A DNA stretch of 64,000 nt from Streptomyces indicus (GTDB lineage: Bacteria; Actinomycetota; Actinomycetes; Streptomycetales; Streptomycetaceae): positions 62,001-126,000 of the forward strand of contig NZ_FNFF01000012.1 of the NCBI RefSeq assembly GCF_900100315.1. The letters are read 5' to 3'. Position 1 is the stretch's first letter; each line of letters opens with the position of its first letter. The notes below the pieces were generated by a model that saw only the letters and a list, made by a program, of their open reading frames with translations, had not been told where the DNA came from and did no database searches. Shown piece after piece: positions 43,098 to 51,577 of the stretch. Position numbers and translations under genes: made by a program.

Positions 43098-44102
43098 TCA
43101 GTGCGAGTCGGCCGCGATGTGCTGCGTGCCGATCCGCTTGCGGAACACCCAGTACGTCCAGCCCTGGTAGAGCAGGACGATCGGGGTGGCCACCGCCGCA
43201 CACCAGGTCATGATCTTCAGGGTGTACGGGCTGGACGAGGCGTTGGTGACCGTGAGGTTCCACTCCTCGTTCAGCGAGGACGGCATGACGTTCGGGAAGA
43301 GCGTCAGGAACAGCATGGCCACCGCCGCCGCGATCGTGATCCCGGACAGCGCGAACGACCAGCCCTCGCGCCCCACCTTGATGGCACCGATCGCACCGAC
43401 CAGGGCGAGCGCCGCCACGATCATCGCGATGAGCGACTTCCCGTCACCGTTGTCGATCTGGGTCCAGATCAGGAAGACCAGCGCCAGGACCGCGGTGACC
43501 AGGCCGAGTTGCAGCGCCAGCCTGCGCGCCCGCTCCCGGATGTCCCCGACCGTCTTCAGCGCCGTGAACACCGCACCGTGGAAGGTGAACAGGGAGAGCG
43601 TCACCAGTCCGCCGAGCAGCGCGTACGGGTTGAGCAGATCCCAGAAGTTGCCCACGTACTCCATGTCCTGGTCGATCTTCACGCCCCGCACGATGTTGCC
43701 GAAGGCCACACCCCACAGGAGCGCGGGGATCAGCGAGGTCCAGAAGATCGCGTGCTCCCAGTTGGTCTGCCACTTGTCCTCGGGCCGCTTGTGCCGGTAC
43801 TCGAAGGCGACACCGCGGATGATCAGGCAGATCAGGATGAACAGCAGCGGCAGGTAGAAGCCGGAGAACAGCGTCGCGTACCACTCGGGGAACGCGGCGA
43901 AGGTGGCACCGCCGGCCGTCAGCAGCCACACCTCGTTGCCGTCCCAGACCGGGCCGATCGTGTTGATCAGGACCCGGCGCTCGGTGCGGTCGCGGGCGAG
44001 CAGCTTGGTGAGGATGCCGACCCCGAAGTCGAAGCCCTCGAGGAAGAAGTAGCCGGTCCACAGAACGGCGATCAGGACGAACCAGACGTCGTGGAGTTCC
44101 AT
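43098..44102 (-). CDS. cydB: Cytochrome bd ubiquinol/menaquinol oxidase subunit II
   Basis: 334 residues, eight to nine TM helices. Begins with the conserved MELHDVWFVLIAVLWTGYFFLEGFDFGVGIL, contains GPVWDGNEVWLLTAGGATFAAFPEWYATLFSGFYLPL, and ends with HIAADSH. CydB pairs with CydA in the high-affinity, proton-motive but non-pumping terminal oxidase. 15 bp downstream of cydA, cotranscribed. ATG at 44102. Confidence 0.97.
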   Translation of the reverse strand: MELHDVWFVLIAVLWTGYFFLEGFDFGVGILTKLLARDRTERRVLINTIGPVWDGNEVWLLTAGGATFAAFPEWYATLFSGFYLPLLFILICLIIRGVAFEYRHKRPEDKWQTNWEHAIFWTSLIPALLWGVAFGNIVRGVKIDQDMEYVGNFWDLLNPYALLGGLVTLSLFTFHGAVFTALKTVGDIRERARRLALQLGLVTAVLALVFLIWTQIDNGDGKSLIAMIVAALALVGAIGAIKVGREGWSFALSGITIAAAVAMLFLTLFPNVMPSSLNEEWNLTVTNASSSPYTLKIMTWCAAVATPIVLLYQGWTYWVFRKRIGTQHIAADSH

Positions 44103-44117
44103 ATCCCTGTCACTCCC

Positions 44118-45626
44118 TCAGTACGAGAAGGCCATCGGCCGGTCGGAGTCGTCCTTGGAGTTCCCGCCGATCTTGGTCGGCGGGTTGAGGTCGTCCTCCG
44201 TGAGCTCCGGCGGCCCGGCCTTGGCGTACTTGGCGATCAGCTTGACCTCGATCACGGCGAGCGCCGCGTACAGGAGCGTGTAGATCGACATCGAGGCGAT
44301 GACCTCGCCCTGCGAGACGTTGGGGGAGACGGCGGCCGAGGTCTTCATGACGCCGAACACCACCCACGGCTGCCGGCCCATCTCGGTGAAGATCCAGCCC
44401 CAGGAGTTGGCGATCAGCGGGAAGAGCATGGTCCAAAGCAGGAGCAGCCAGTACCACTTGCCCCACTTGGCGCCGAGCGGCTTCTTCCAGACCACCAGGT
44501 GCGGCACCTCGTCCTCGCCGACCCGCAGGTGCTGCGGCAGCAGGAACTTCTTCCGCGTCAGCCAGAGCCCGAGCAGACCGATGCCGAGCGAGGCCATGCC
44601 GAACCCGATCATCCACCGGAAGCCCCAGTACGCGACCGGGATGTTCGGCCGGTAGTCACCGGGACCGTACTTCTCCTGCATCTGCTCGTTCAGGTCGTTG
44701 ATGCCGGGGACGTACTCGTCGAAGTTGTTGTGCGCGAGGAAGGACAGCAGGCCCGGAATCTCTATGGCGACCTTGTTGTGGCCCTCGTCGACATCGCCGT
44801 ACGCGAAGATCGAGAAGGGCGCGCTCTCCTCGCCGTCCCACAGCGCCTCGGCCGCGGCCATCTTCATCGGCTGCTGCTCGAACATGATCTTGCCGAGGTG
44901 GTCGCCGCTGACCGCGGAGAGCACACCGCTGATGGCGAGCGTGACCAGACCGAGCCGCAGCGAGGTCTTCATGGTCTCGATGTGCTTCTTGCGCATCAGG
45001 TGGTACGCGGCGATGCCGGCCATGAACGCGCCACCCACCATGAAGGCACCGGTCATGGTGTGGAACATCTGGGCGATCGCCGTGTTCTGGGTCAGGACGT
45101 GCCAGAAGTCGGTGAGCTCGGCCCGGCCCTTCTCCTCGTTGATCTTGTAGCCGACCGGGTGCTGCATCCACGAGTTGGCCGCGAGGATGAAGTACGCGGA
45201 CAGGATGGTGCCGATCGAGACCATCCACATGCAGGCCAGGTGGATCTTCTTCGGCAGCTTGTCCCAGCCGAAGATCCACAGACCGATGAAGGTCGACTCG
45301 AAGAAGAAGGCGATCAGAGCCTCGAACGCGAGGGGTGCGCCGAAGATGTCACCGACGAAGCGCGAGTAGTCGGACCAGTTCATGCCGAACTGGAACTCCT
45401 GAAGGATGCCGGTGACGACACCCATCGCGATGTTGATCAGAAACAGCTTTCCCCAGAACTTGGTCGCCTTGAGGTACTTCTCCTTCTCCGTCCGCACCCA
45501 CGCGGTCTGCAGGCCGGCCACGAGAGCGGCGAGCGAGATCGTGATGGGGACGAAAAGGAAGTGGTAGACGGTGGTGATACCGAACTGCCATCGCGCCAGG
45601 GTCTCCGGCGCCAAAGCCAGGTCCAC
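44118..45626 (-). CDS. cydA: Cytochrome bd oxidase subunit I
   Basis: 502 residues. Haem ligands: His near 21 (TTVYHFLFVP, haem b595), His near 186 (FHTMTGAFMVGG) and Met in the WKKPLG/ELNKIMFEQQPMKMAAAEALW region (haem b558). The quinol-binding Q loop is of the short type, as in actinobacteria and Bacillus. GTG at 45626 preceded by AGGAGA. First gene of the cyd operon; a Rex operator lies 86 bp upstream, so transcription should rise when NADH/NAD+ is high (low oxygen). Confidence 0.97.
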   Translation of the reverse strand: MDLALAPETLARWQFGITTVYHFLFVPITISLAALVAGLQTAWVRTEKEKYLKATKFWGKLFLINIAMGVVTGILQEFQFGMNWSDYSRFVGDIFGAPLAFEALIAFFFESTFIGLWIFGWDKLPKKIHLACMWMVSIGTILSAYFILAANSWMQHPVGYKINEEKGRAELTDFWHVLTQNTAIAQMFHTMTGAFMVGGAFMAGIAAYHLMRKKHIETMKTSLRLGLVTLAISGVLSAVSGDHLGKIMFEQQPMKMAAAEALWDGEESAPFSIFAYGDVDEGHNKVAIEIPGLLSFLAHNNFDEYVPGINDLNEQMQEKYGPGDYRPNIPVAYWGFRWMIGFGMASLGIGLLGLWLTRKKFLLPQHLRVGEDEVPHLVVWKKPLGAKWGKWYWLLLLWTMLFPLIANSWGWIFTEMGRQPWVVFGVMKTSAAVSPNVSQGEVIASMSIYTLLYAALAVIEVKLIAKYAKAGPPELTEDDLNPPTKIGGNSKDDSDRPMAFSY

Positions 45627-45674
45627 GTCGTCAGTCTCCTTACGTCGCCGTGGTCACAGCGGCAGTTTGCCCCC

Positions 45675-45699
45675 TTGATCCCGGTGATTACGGGATCAA
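45675..45699. promoter_or_regulatory. 9-bp inverted repeat in the cydA leader
   Basis: TTGATCCCG and CGGGATCAA separated by seven bases, perfect, between the Rex site and the cydA start. Could be a second regulator's operator or a 5'-UTR hairpin. Confidence 0.5.
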
Positions 45700-45710
45700 A
45701 CAGGACACGT

Positions 45711-45728
45711 TTGTGAACGCGTTCACAT
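45711..45728. promoter_or_regulatory. Rex operator (ROP) of the cyd operon
   Basis: TTGTGAACGCGTTCACAT matches the Rex consensus TTGTGAANNNNTTCACAA at 17 of 18 places. An extra half-site TTCACAA follows at once. In S. coelicolor the NADH-sensing repressor Rex controls cydABCD through such a site. Confidence 0.92.
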
Positions 45729-45850
45729 TCACAAGCATTATGTCGTACCGCATGTCGGCAACATCCGGCGGGGTCCCCTTCCGGGCTTCCACCCCATATG
45801 ACGGGCCGGGGCCTCGCGTTGTGACATGCGAGACGGGCCTTCCCAAGAAC

Positions 45851-45867
45851 TTCAACATCTTGTTGAA
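45851..45867. promoter_or_regulatory. Perfect inverted repeat before the cyclophilin-like gene
   Basis: TTCAACA-TCT-TGTTGAA, eight bases before the ATG at 45876. A regulator bound here would overlap the start region; AT-rich for this genome. Confidence 0.45.
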
Positions 45868-45875
45868 TCCGCGGC

Positions 45876-46250
45876 ATGCAGATACGCATTTCCTGGCCCG
45901 CAGACCATCTGACCGCGACCCTCGAGGACACCCCGACCAGCCGCGCGCTGGCCAAGGCGCTCCCGATCACCGCCTCGGCCAACACCTGGGGCGAGGAGGT
46001 CTACTTCGACACGGGCGTCAGCGTCGAGCGCGAGGACGATGCCGAGCAGGTCGTGGACCCCGGCACCGTCGCGTTCTGGACCGACGGCGACGCACTTGCG
46101 CTGCCGTACGGCCCGACGCCGATCTCGCGCGGCGAGGAGTGCCGCCTGGCGAGCCCGTGCAATCTGCTCGGCTCGCTCGACGGCGATCCCCGCCGCCTCG
46201 CCACCGTGCGCAACGGCGACCCGATCCGCGTGGAACTGGTCGCCGAATAA
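45876..46250 (+). CDS. Cyclophilin-like fold protein (DUF3830/TM1367-like)
   Basis: 124 residues. The sequence MQIRISWPADHLTATLEDTPTSRALAKALPITASANTWGEEVYFDTGV and the later DPGTVAFWTDGDALALPYGPTPIS match the bacterial cyclophilin-like small beta-barrel family; the PPIase active-site Arg is not evident, so isomerase activity is unlikely. Function unknown. ATG at 45876. Divergent from cydA, convergent with hisC. Confidence 0.82.
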   Translation: MQIRISWPADHLTATLEDTPTSRALAKALPITASANTWGEEVYFDTGVSVEREDDAEQVVDPGTVAFWTDGDALALPYGPTPISRGEECRLASPCNLLGSLDGDPRRLATVRNGDPIRVELVAE

Positions 46251-46280
46251 AGAGCGTGGGGGAAACCAAGGCCCCTGCCG

Positions 46281-47357
46281 TCACAGCTCCTTGCGGAAGG
46301 CCTCCGCGGTGTGCAGGAACAGGTCGTTCGCCTCGTTCTCACCGATGGTGACCCGTACGCCCTCGCCCGGGAACGGGCGCACCACGACGCCGGCCTTTTC
46401 GCAGGCGGCCGCGAAGTCGACCGTGCGCTCCCCGAGGCGCAGCCAGACGAAGTTGGCCTGCGTCTCGGGGACGGTCCAGCCCTGGGTCCTGAGCGCCTCC
46501 ACGACGCGGGTGCGCTCGGCCACCAACGCGCCGACGCGGCCGAGCAGTTCGTCCTCGGCGCGCAGCGAGGCCACCGCCGCGTCCTGCGCGAGCTGGCTCA
46601 CGCCGAACGGGACCGCCGTCTTGCGCAGCGCGGCCGCCACCGGCTCGTGCGCCACGGCGAAGCCGACGCGCAGACCCGCGAGCCCGTACGCCTTGGAGAA
46701 GGTGCGCAGCACGCAGACGTTGGGACGGTCGCGGTAGAGCTCGATGCCGTCCGGCACCTCGGTGTCGCGGATGAACTCGCGGTAGGCCTCGTCGAGGACG
46801 ACGAGAACATCGCTCGGCACCTGGTCGAGGAAGCGCTCCAGCTCGGCCCGGCGCACCACGGTGCCCGTCGGGTTGTTGGGGTTGCAGACGAAGATCAGGC
46901 GGGTGCGGTCGGTGATCGCCGCGAGCATCGCGTCGAGGTCGTGCACCTCCCCCGGGGTCAGCGGGACCTGCACCGAGGTCGCGCCGCTGATCTGCGTAAT
47001 GATCGGGTACGCCTCGAAGGACCGCCACGCGTACATCACCTCGTCACCCGGGCCACTGGTCGCCTGGATCAGCTGCTGGGCGACGCCCACCGAACCGGTG
47101 CCGGTGGCGAGGTGCGAGAGCGGGACGCCGAAGCGCTCCGACAGCTCGTTCATCAGCCCCGTGCACGCCATGTCCGGGTAGCGGTTGAAGCTGCCGGCGG
47201 CCGCCGTGACCTGCTCCATGACGCCGGGCAGGGGCGGATACGGGTTCTCGTTGGAGGACAGCTTGTACGCCACCGGACCGCCGGCCGCGGCGGGCTTGCC
47301 CGGCTTGTACGTCGGGATGCCGTCCAGCGCAGGGCGCAGCTTCGGGCTCTGGCTCAC
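46281..47357 (-). CDS. hisC: Histidinol-phosphate or aromatic amino-acid aminotransferase
   Basis: 358 residues, fold-type I PLP enzyme. KLSSNENPYPPLPGV near the N-terminus, VFVCNPNNPTGT (Asn near 165), VVLDEAYREF, and the PLP lysine in RTFSKAYGLAGLRVGF (near 228) are all present, with the C-terminal RPFPGEGVRVTIGENEAND arginine. It belongs to the HisC/Pat group: in actinomycetes such stand-alone copies, outside the his operon, often act as phenylalanine aminotransferase, which would follow pheA in this window. ATG or GTG at 47357 with AGGAGGACCT upstream. Confidence 0.9.
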   Translation of the reverse strand: MSQSPKLRPALDGIPTYKPGKPAAAGGPVAYKLSSNENPYPPLPGVMEQVTAAAGSFNRYPDMACTGLMNELSERFGVPLSHLATGTGSVGVAQQLIQATSGPGDEVMYAWRSFEAYPIITQISGATSVQVPLTPGEVHDLDAMLAAITDRTRLIFVCNPNNPTGTVVRRAELERFLDQVPSDVLVVLDEAYREFIRDTEVPDGIELYRDRPNVCVLRTFSKAYGLAGLRVGFAVAHEPVAAALRKTAVPFGVSQLAQDAAVASLRAEDELLGRVGALVAERTRVVEALRTQGWTVPETQANFVWLRLGERTVDFAAACEKAGVVVRPFPGEGVRVTIGENEANDLFLHTAEAFRKEL

Positions 47358-47403
47358 CGCAGGTCCTCCTCATGCCACTGAAGGCGTCGTGCCACTCAGG
47401 TTC

Positions 47404-47429
47404 GAATACTCCTCACTCTATGAGGATTC
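47404..47429. promoter_or_regulatory. Imperfect inverted repeat upstream of hisC
   Basis: GAATACTCCTCA and TGAGGATTC around CTCTA, about 50 bp before hisC. A DnaA-box-like TTATCCACA (minus strand, 47449-47457) follows. Operator or hairpin not distinguished. Confidence 0.35.
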
Positions 47430-47681
47430 AGCCCGCCTGCGAATGGCCTGTGGATAACGAGAGCGACGCGGGCATCCGGAGCGGCTGTGACGGTGACGCG
47501 GCTCGGGAGAAGCCCGGGACGGCAGAGCGCGGAGGAAGAGGGGGAGCGCCCTGCGGGGTGCCGTGCGCCGGTGGCTTGCGCCGTGGCGCGCATCCCCCGT
47601 GAAGGTGAGTTGAGACCTGTTCGCAACATGCAGCACTTGCCAGGCGCATGCAGTCACGCGTCGTGGCGAACGCTCCGAAAG

Positions 47682-47716
47682 CCCTTAACTACCTTGGTAT
47701 CCATGGCAGTTAAGGG
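47682..47716. promoter_or_regulatory. 8-bp perfect inverted repeat upstream of the LacI gene
   Basis: CCCTTAAC and GTTAAGGG separated by 19 bases, AT-rich in a GC-rich genome, 85 bp before the regulator start. Candidate auto-operator. The rest of 47458-47801 shows no gene. Confidence 0.45.
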
Positions 47717-47801
47717 AAATGGACCTTGCAGAAACGTGCCTGTCAACGCGTGCATATGCGCCCACGCCGACCACCCTCATGAGCCCTACTATCGGCTCGC
47801 C

Positions 47802-48914
47802 ATGACAGCAGCAGGGAAGCACCAGGTGAGCCGGGCGGGCACCACCCGCGGAGGCAGTAGCCGGCAGGGTCGGGCGGGTATCCGGGACGTGGCCGCCGCT
47901 GCCGGTGTCTCCATCACGACCGTCTCCGACGCGCTCAACGGCAAGGGCCGGCTACCCGACGCCACCCGCCGCCATGTCCGCGAGGTCGCCGACCGGTTGG
48001 GCTACCGCCCGTCCGCAGCGGCCCGCACGCTCCGTACCGGCAAGTCGGGCCTCATCGGCCTGACCGTGACGACGTACGGGGATGAACCTTTCACCTTCAC
48101 CGAGTTCGCGTACTTCGCGGAGATGGCCAGAGCCGCCACCTCCGCGGCGCTCGCGCGCGGATACGCGCTGGTCATTCTGCCCGCGACCTCGCGCCACGAC
48201 GTGTGGTCGAACGTGGCGCTCGACGGCACCGTGGTGATCGATCCGTCCGACCAGGACCCGGTCGTGACCGAACTGGTCCGCCAGGGCCTGCCCGTGGTCT
48301 CCGACGGCCGCCCGGCCGGATCGCTCCCCGTGACCGCCTGGGTGGACAACGACCACGAGGCCGCCGTCCTGGAGATCCTCGACCACCTCGCCGCGGCCGG
48401 CGCCCGCCGTATCGGCCTGCTCACCGGCACCACCACGGACACGTACACCCATCTGTCCACCACCGCGTATCTGCGCTGGTGCAAGCGCGTGGGCCAGGAT
48501 CCGGTGTACGAGGCCTATCCGGCGCACGACCCGTGCGCGGGCGCCGTGGCCGCCGACCGGCTGCTCGCACGGCCCGACCGGCCCGACGCCGTCTACGGGC
48601 TGTTCGACCCCAACGGCACCGACCTGCTCGCGGCCGCCCGGCGCTACGGGTTACGCGTGCCCGACGACCTGCTGCTCGTCTGCTGCAGCGAATCCACGGT
48701 GTACGCCACCACCGAGCCGCCCATCACCACGCTCTCCCTCAAGCCGCGGCGGATCGGAACGGCCGTGGTGCAGCTGCTCATCGACGCCATCGAGGGGGTC
48801 GATACGGCGGGGCCGCTGGAGCAGGTGATACCGACGGAGCTGATCGTTCGCACGTCCTCGCAGCGCCGCCGCCCCCGCACGACGGTGAGCCCGCCGCGTA
48901 CGCCCGAACAATGA
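47802..48914 (+). CDS. LacI family transcriptional regulator with a TTA codon
   Basis: 370 residues. HTH at about 26-75 (IRDVAAAAGVSITTVSDALNGKGRLPDATRRHVREVADRLGYRPSAAARTL), then the periplasmic-binding-protein-like effector domain (LIGLTVTTY, GTVVIDPSDQD, VWVDNDHEAAVLEILDHLAAAGARRIGLLTG, ITTLSLKPRRIGTAVVQLLID). Codon 284 (48651-48653) is TTA, so translation should depend on the bldA tRNA and be late in development. ATG at 47802; TACTAT around 47788 is a plausible -10. No sugar operon is adjacent, so the target is unknown. Confidence 0.9.
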   Translation: MTAAGKHQVSRAGTTRGGSSRQGRAGIRDVAAAAGVSITTVSDALNGKGRLPDATRRHVREVADRLGYRPSAAARTLRTGKSGLIGLTVTTYGDEPFTFTEFAYFAEMARAATSAALARGYALVILPATSRHDVWSNVALDGTVVIDPSDQDPVVTELVRQGLPVVSDGRPAGSLPVTAWVDNDHEAAVLEILDHLAAAGARRIGLLTGTTTDTYTHLSTTAYLRWCKRVGQDPVYEAYPAHDPCAGAVAADRLLARPDRPDAVYGLFDPNGTDLLAAARRYGLRVPDDLLLVCCSESTVYATTEPPITTLSLKPRRIGTAVVQLLIDAIEGVDTAGPLEQVIPTELIVRTSSQRRRPRTTVSPPRTPEQ

Positions 48915-48984
48915 GGGCCGGCCGCCGGGCGCCGCAGACGACGTCCCGCCCGGCGGCGACAGGCGCGCGTTCTCCGGCGTGCCT

Positions 48985-49050
48985 GGTGACGGCGGGCGCG
49001 CGTTCCCAGGGATGCCCGGTGACGGCGGGCGCGCGTTCCCAGGGATGCCC
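48985..49050. repeat. 33-bp tandem repeat (two identical copies and a partial one)
   Basis: The unit starts GGTGACGGCGGGCGCGCG and ends CAGGGATGCCC; copies at 48985-49017 and 49018-49050, with a degenerate partial copy before. It lies in the 460-bp non-coding gap 48915-49374. Since 33 is divisible by three it makes repetitive open frames on both strands, but none has a convincing start, and I see no other feature in the gap. Confidence 0.8.
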
Positions 49051-49374
49051 GGCGGACGCGAGTCGGGCGCCCGCCCTGCAGCGGACGAACCGGTCGACGG
49101 CGACGGAGCGTTCCGGGGGCGCCCGACGGCGTCAAGGGCGCCGGGGAGTGGACGCCGGTGACCTCCGGGCGGCCGGGGGCTCCCCGGGAAGGATGCGCCG
49201 GGGCCGGCAATTCGGGAGGAATCGGCCCGGCCTCCGGGTCCTGCCACGATTCACCACCCCTGGTGCATCACAGAGCGCCAGGCGCATTCCTATGATGGGC
49301 GCACGACACCACGGACAGCCGCGACCAGGCAGTCCGATCCGGTGGAATGCGGCGCGACGGTGGTGGAGGGGTCG

Positions 49375-50499
49375 ATGACTCAGGGGGCCGGTCAGGGACC
49401 CGTGGTGCGTACGGACACGGTCCGCGACTTCCGCGTACCCGCGTACGTGCATCAGGCCGGCCGCCTCGGCGAGGAGGCCGGCCGCCCGGGCGCGGAGCCC
49501 GGCCGCTTCGGCGACGAGACCGCCCGCCTCGGCCAGGTGACCAGCCGTTTCGGCGACGAGCCCGAACCCGAGGGCTACACCCCGACCCAGCGCGACCTCC
49601 CCGTCATCAACCGCGGGGACACCGTGCAGGTCACCGTGCCGGCCCAGGACCCGGCGCCCGAGCCCACCCGCGGTGACGCCCCCGGCCCGCTGTACGTGGT
49701 CGGCGACGTGCACGGCTACCTCGACGAACTCCTCGCCGCACTGCGCGAGCAGGGCCTCGTCGACGCCGAGGGCACCTGGTGCGCGGGCAACGCACGCCTG
49801 TGGTTCCTCGGCGACTTCACCGACCGCGGCCCCGACGGCATCGGCGTCATCGACCTGGTGATGCGGCTGTCCGCGGAGGCGGCGGCCGCCGGCGGTTACT
49901 GCAAGGCGCTCATGGGCAACCACGAGCTGCTCCTGATCGGCGCGAAGCGCTACGGCGACACCCCGGTCAACTCCGGTGCGGGCACCGCCACCTTCCAGGC
50001 GGCCTGGCTGCTCAACGGCGGCCAGAAGTCCGACATGGACCGCCTCCAGGACCACCACTTGCAGTGGATGTCCCGGCTCGACGCGATCGAGCTCGAGGAC
50101 GACCACCTCCTGATGCACTCCGACACCACGGCGTATCTCGACTACGGCGACTCGATCACCTCGGTCAACGACACGATCCGCGAGGCGCTCACGCGCAACG
50201 ACGCGGACGAGTGCTGGGACCTGTTCCGCAAGTTCACCAAGCGCTTCGCCTTCCGCGACCAGGGCGGCCCCGAGGCCGTACGGGAACTGCTCGCCGCGTA
50301 CGGCGGCAGCAGGGTGGTCCACGGCCACAGCCCGATCCCGTATCTCCTGGGCGAAGTGGGCTCCGAGGACGGCGAGGACGGCAGCGGACCGCAGGTCGAG
50401 GGCCCGCACGTGTACGCGGACGGGCTCGCCGTCGCGATGGACGGCGGAGTGACCATGGCCGGAAAGCTTCTGGTCCGCCGCCTCCCCCTGGATAACTGA
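49375..50499 (+). CDS. Calcineurin-like (PPP family) phosphoesterase
   Basis: 374 residues. The first 100 residues are low complexity with a degenerate repeat (AGRLGEEAGRPGAEPGRFGDETARLG). The phosphatase core then has the metal motifs in order: GDVHGYLDELL (near 108), GDFTDRGPDG (near 142), MGNHELLLIGAKRYG (near 178), MHSDTTAYL, and VHGHSPIPYL (near 322). All ligands are present, so a metal-dependent Ser/Thr or diadenosine-type phosphatase activity is likely. ATG at 49375 behind GGAGGGG. Confidence 0.9.
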   Translation: MTQGAGQGPVVRTDTVRDFRVPAYVHQAGRLGEEAGRPGAEPGRFGDETARLGQVTSRFGDEPEPEGYTPTQRDLPVINRGDTVQVTVPAQDPAPEPTRGDAPGPLYVVGDVHGYLDELLAALREQGLVDAEGTWCAGNARLWFLGDFTDRGPDGIGVIDLVMRLSAEAAAAGGYCKALMGNHELLLIGAKRYGDTPVNSGAGTATFQAAWLLNGGQKSDMDRLQDHHLQWMSRLDAIELEDDHLLMHSDTTAYLDYGDSITSVNDTIREALTRNDADECWDLFRKFTKRFAFRDQGGPEAVRELLAAYGGSRVVHGHSPIPYLLGEVGSEDGEDGSGPQVEGPHVYADGLAVAMDGGVTMAGKLLVRRLPLDN

Positions 50500-50683
50500 G
50501 CCGCCGCGGGGCAGGCGCACAGCACCCACTCCTTCGCTGGCCAGCGGGCCAATTTCCGGAAACCCCCTGTCACCGCGTGCCTGAGCCGCTCTACCATCGG
50601 CTTATCCGTAGCAGGCTCTCCTCCGTTTCCGCCCCAACTGCCCGTAGCCGAGCGGGAGTCCAGGCCCTACGGAGCATCGGGGG

Positions 50684-51544
50684 ATGCACATGAACAGCGC
50701 TCCGCACCTGCTGAACGAGGACCGTCAGGATTACGAGCGGATCCTCGATGAAGCGCTGCGCTCCGCACCGCACCGCCCTGATCTGGCAGCCGTCGGTGAA
50801 CGTCTGAACCCCGAACAGCTGCGCACGATGGCCCTGAACGCGACCGCGCTGATCACCGCCGCGGCCGCCGCCGAGTACGACCACTACGTCAAGGTCCGCG
50901 AGGAGCTCCGCGAGCCGGCCCGCCCGAAGACCTCCGTCTCGGAGTCGGGCGGTGCCGAGTCCTCCTCGGGTTCGATCGGCCTCGCCGCGAGCATGGGCGA
51001 GGTCGCGGAGAGCGCGGGCGCGGGCCTCGTCGCGGTGGTCGCGGTCCTGGCCCCGGTGCTCGCCGGTACGGCAGCGGCGATCTTCCTGCTCATCGGCTAC
51101 ATCCTGAAGATGCTGAACCCCGAACCCGCCTTCGCCGACACGCTGTTGACGGCGGGCTGGTTCTTCGGCGCCCTCACCGCCGCGGGCATCCTGGTCGCGG
51201 CGGTCGGCCTGCTGCTCACAGCGCTGCGCAACGGGGCGAGTGCGCTGGAGGCGGGGAGCGGCGGGGAGCTGAGCGAGGAGGTGGCGCGGGCCAGGGAAGC
51301 CTGGCGCACCGCGCTCCTGGAGCGCGGCCTGATCCCCTTCCTCCGCGAAGCTCTGGCAGACCCCGGCACGTCGCCCGCACGCCCGGCCCCGACCGCACCC
51401 CCGAGCCGCATGCCCCCACTCGGCTACAGCCACCCCGGCTTCAGCAGCCCGGACGGCGGCCCCCCGGCGGGCCCGAAGCCCAGCTTCTCCAGCCCGGACT
51501 TCACGAGCCCGGACTTCGGGGGGCCGGAGCATCAGCCGGACTAG
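50684..51544 (+). CDS. Membrane protein of unknown function
   Basis: 286 residues. An N-terminal helical region (LNEDRQDYERILDEALRSAPHRPDLAAVGERLNPEQLRTMALNATALI), a Ser/Glu linker, two TM segments (AGLVAVVAVLAPVLAGTAAAIFLLIGYIL and AGWFFGALTAAGILVAAVGLLLTAL), a Glu/Arg helix, and a Pro/Ser-rich tail with FSSPD repeats. No known family. ATG at 50684 (GGGGG upstream) or the second Met two codons on. Single gene in a quiet stretch. Confidence 0.75.
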   Translation: MHMNSAPHLLNEDRQDYERILDEALRSAPHRPDLAAVGERLNPEQLRTMALNATALITAAAAAEYDHYVKVREELREPARPKTSVSESGGAESSSGSIGLAASMGEVAESAGAGLVAVVAVLAPVLAGTAAAIFLLIGYILKMLNPEPAFADTLLTAGWFFGALTAAGILVAAVGLLLTALRNGASALEAGSGGELSEEVARAREAWRTALLERGLIPFLREALADPGTSPARPAPTAPPSRMPPLGYSHPGFSSPDGGPPAGPKPSFSSPDFTSPDFGGPEHQPD

Positions 51545-51577
51545 GGCCCATGGGTGCGGCAGCACCGGCTCAATCGT

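Noticed and set aside
48979..49161. Short frame encoding an 11-residue FPGMPGDGGRA repeat, collagen-like
   Set aside because: It is the 33-bp tandem repeat read in frame; no ribosome site, no extension beyond the repeat, and the opposite strand is equally open.
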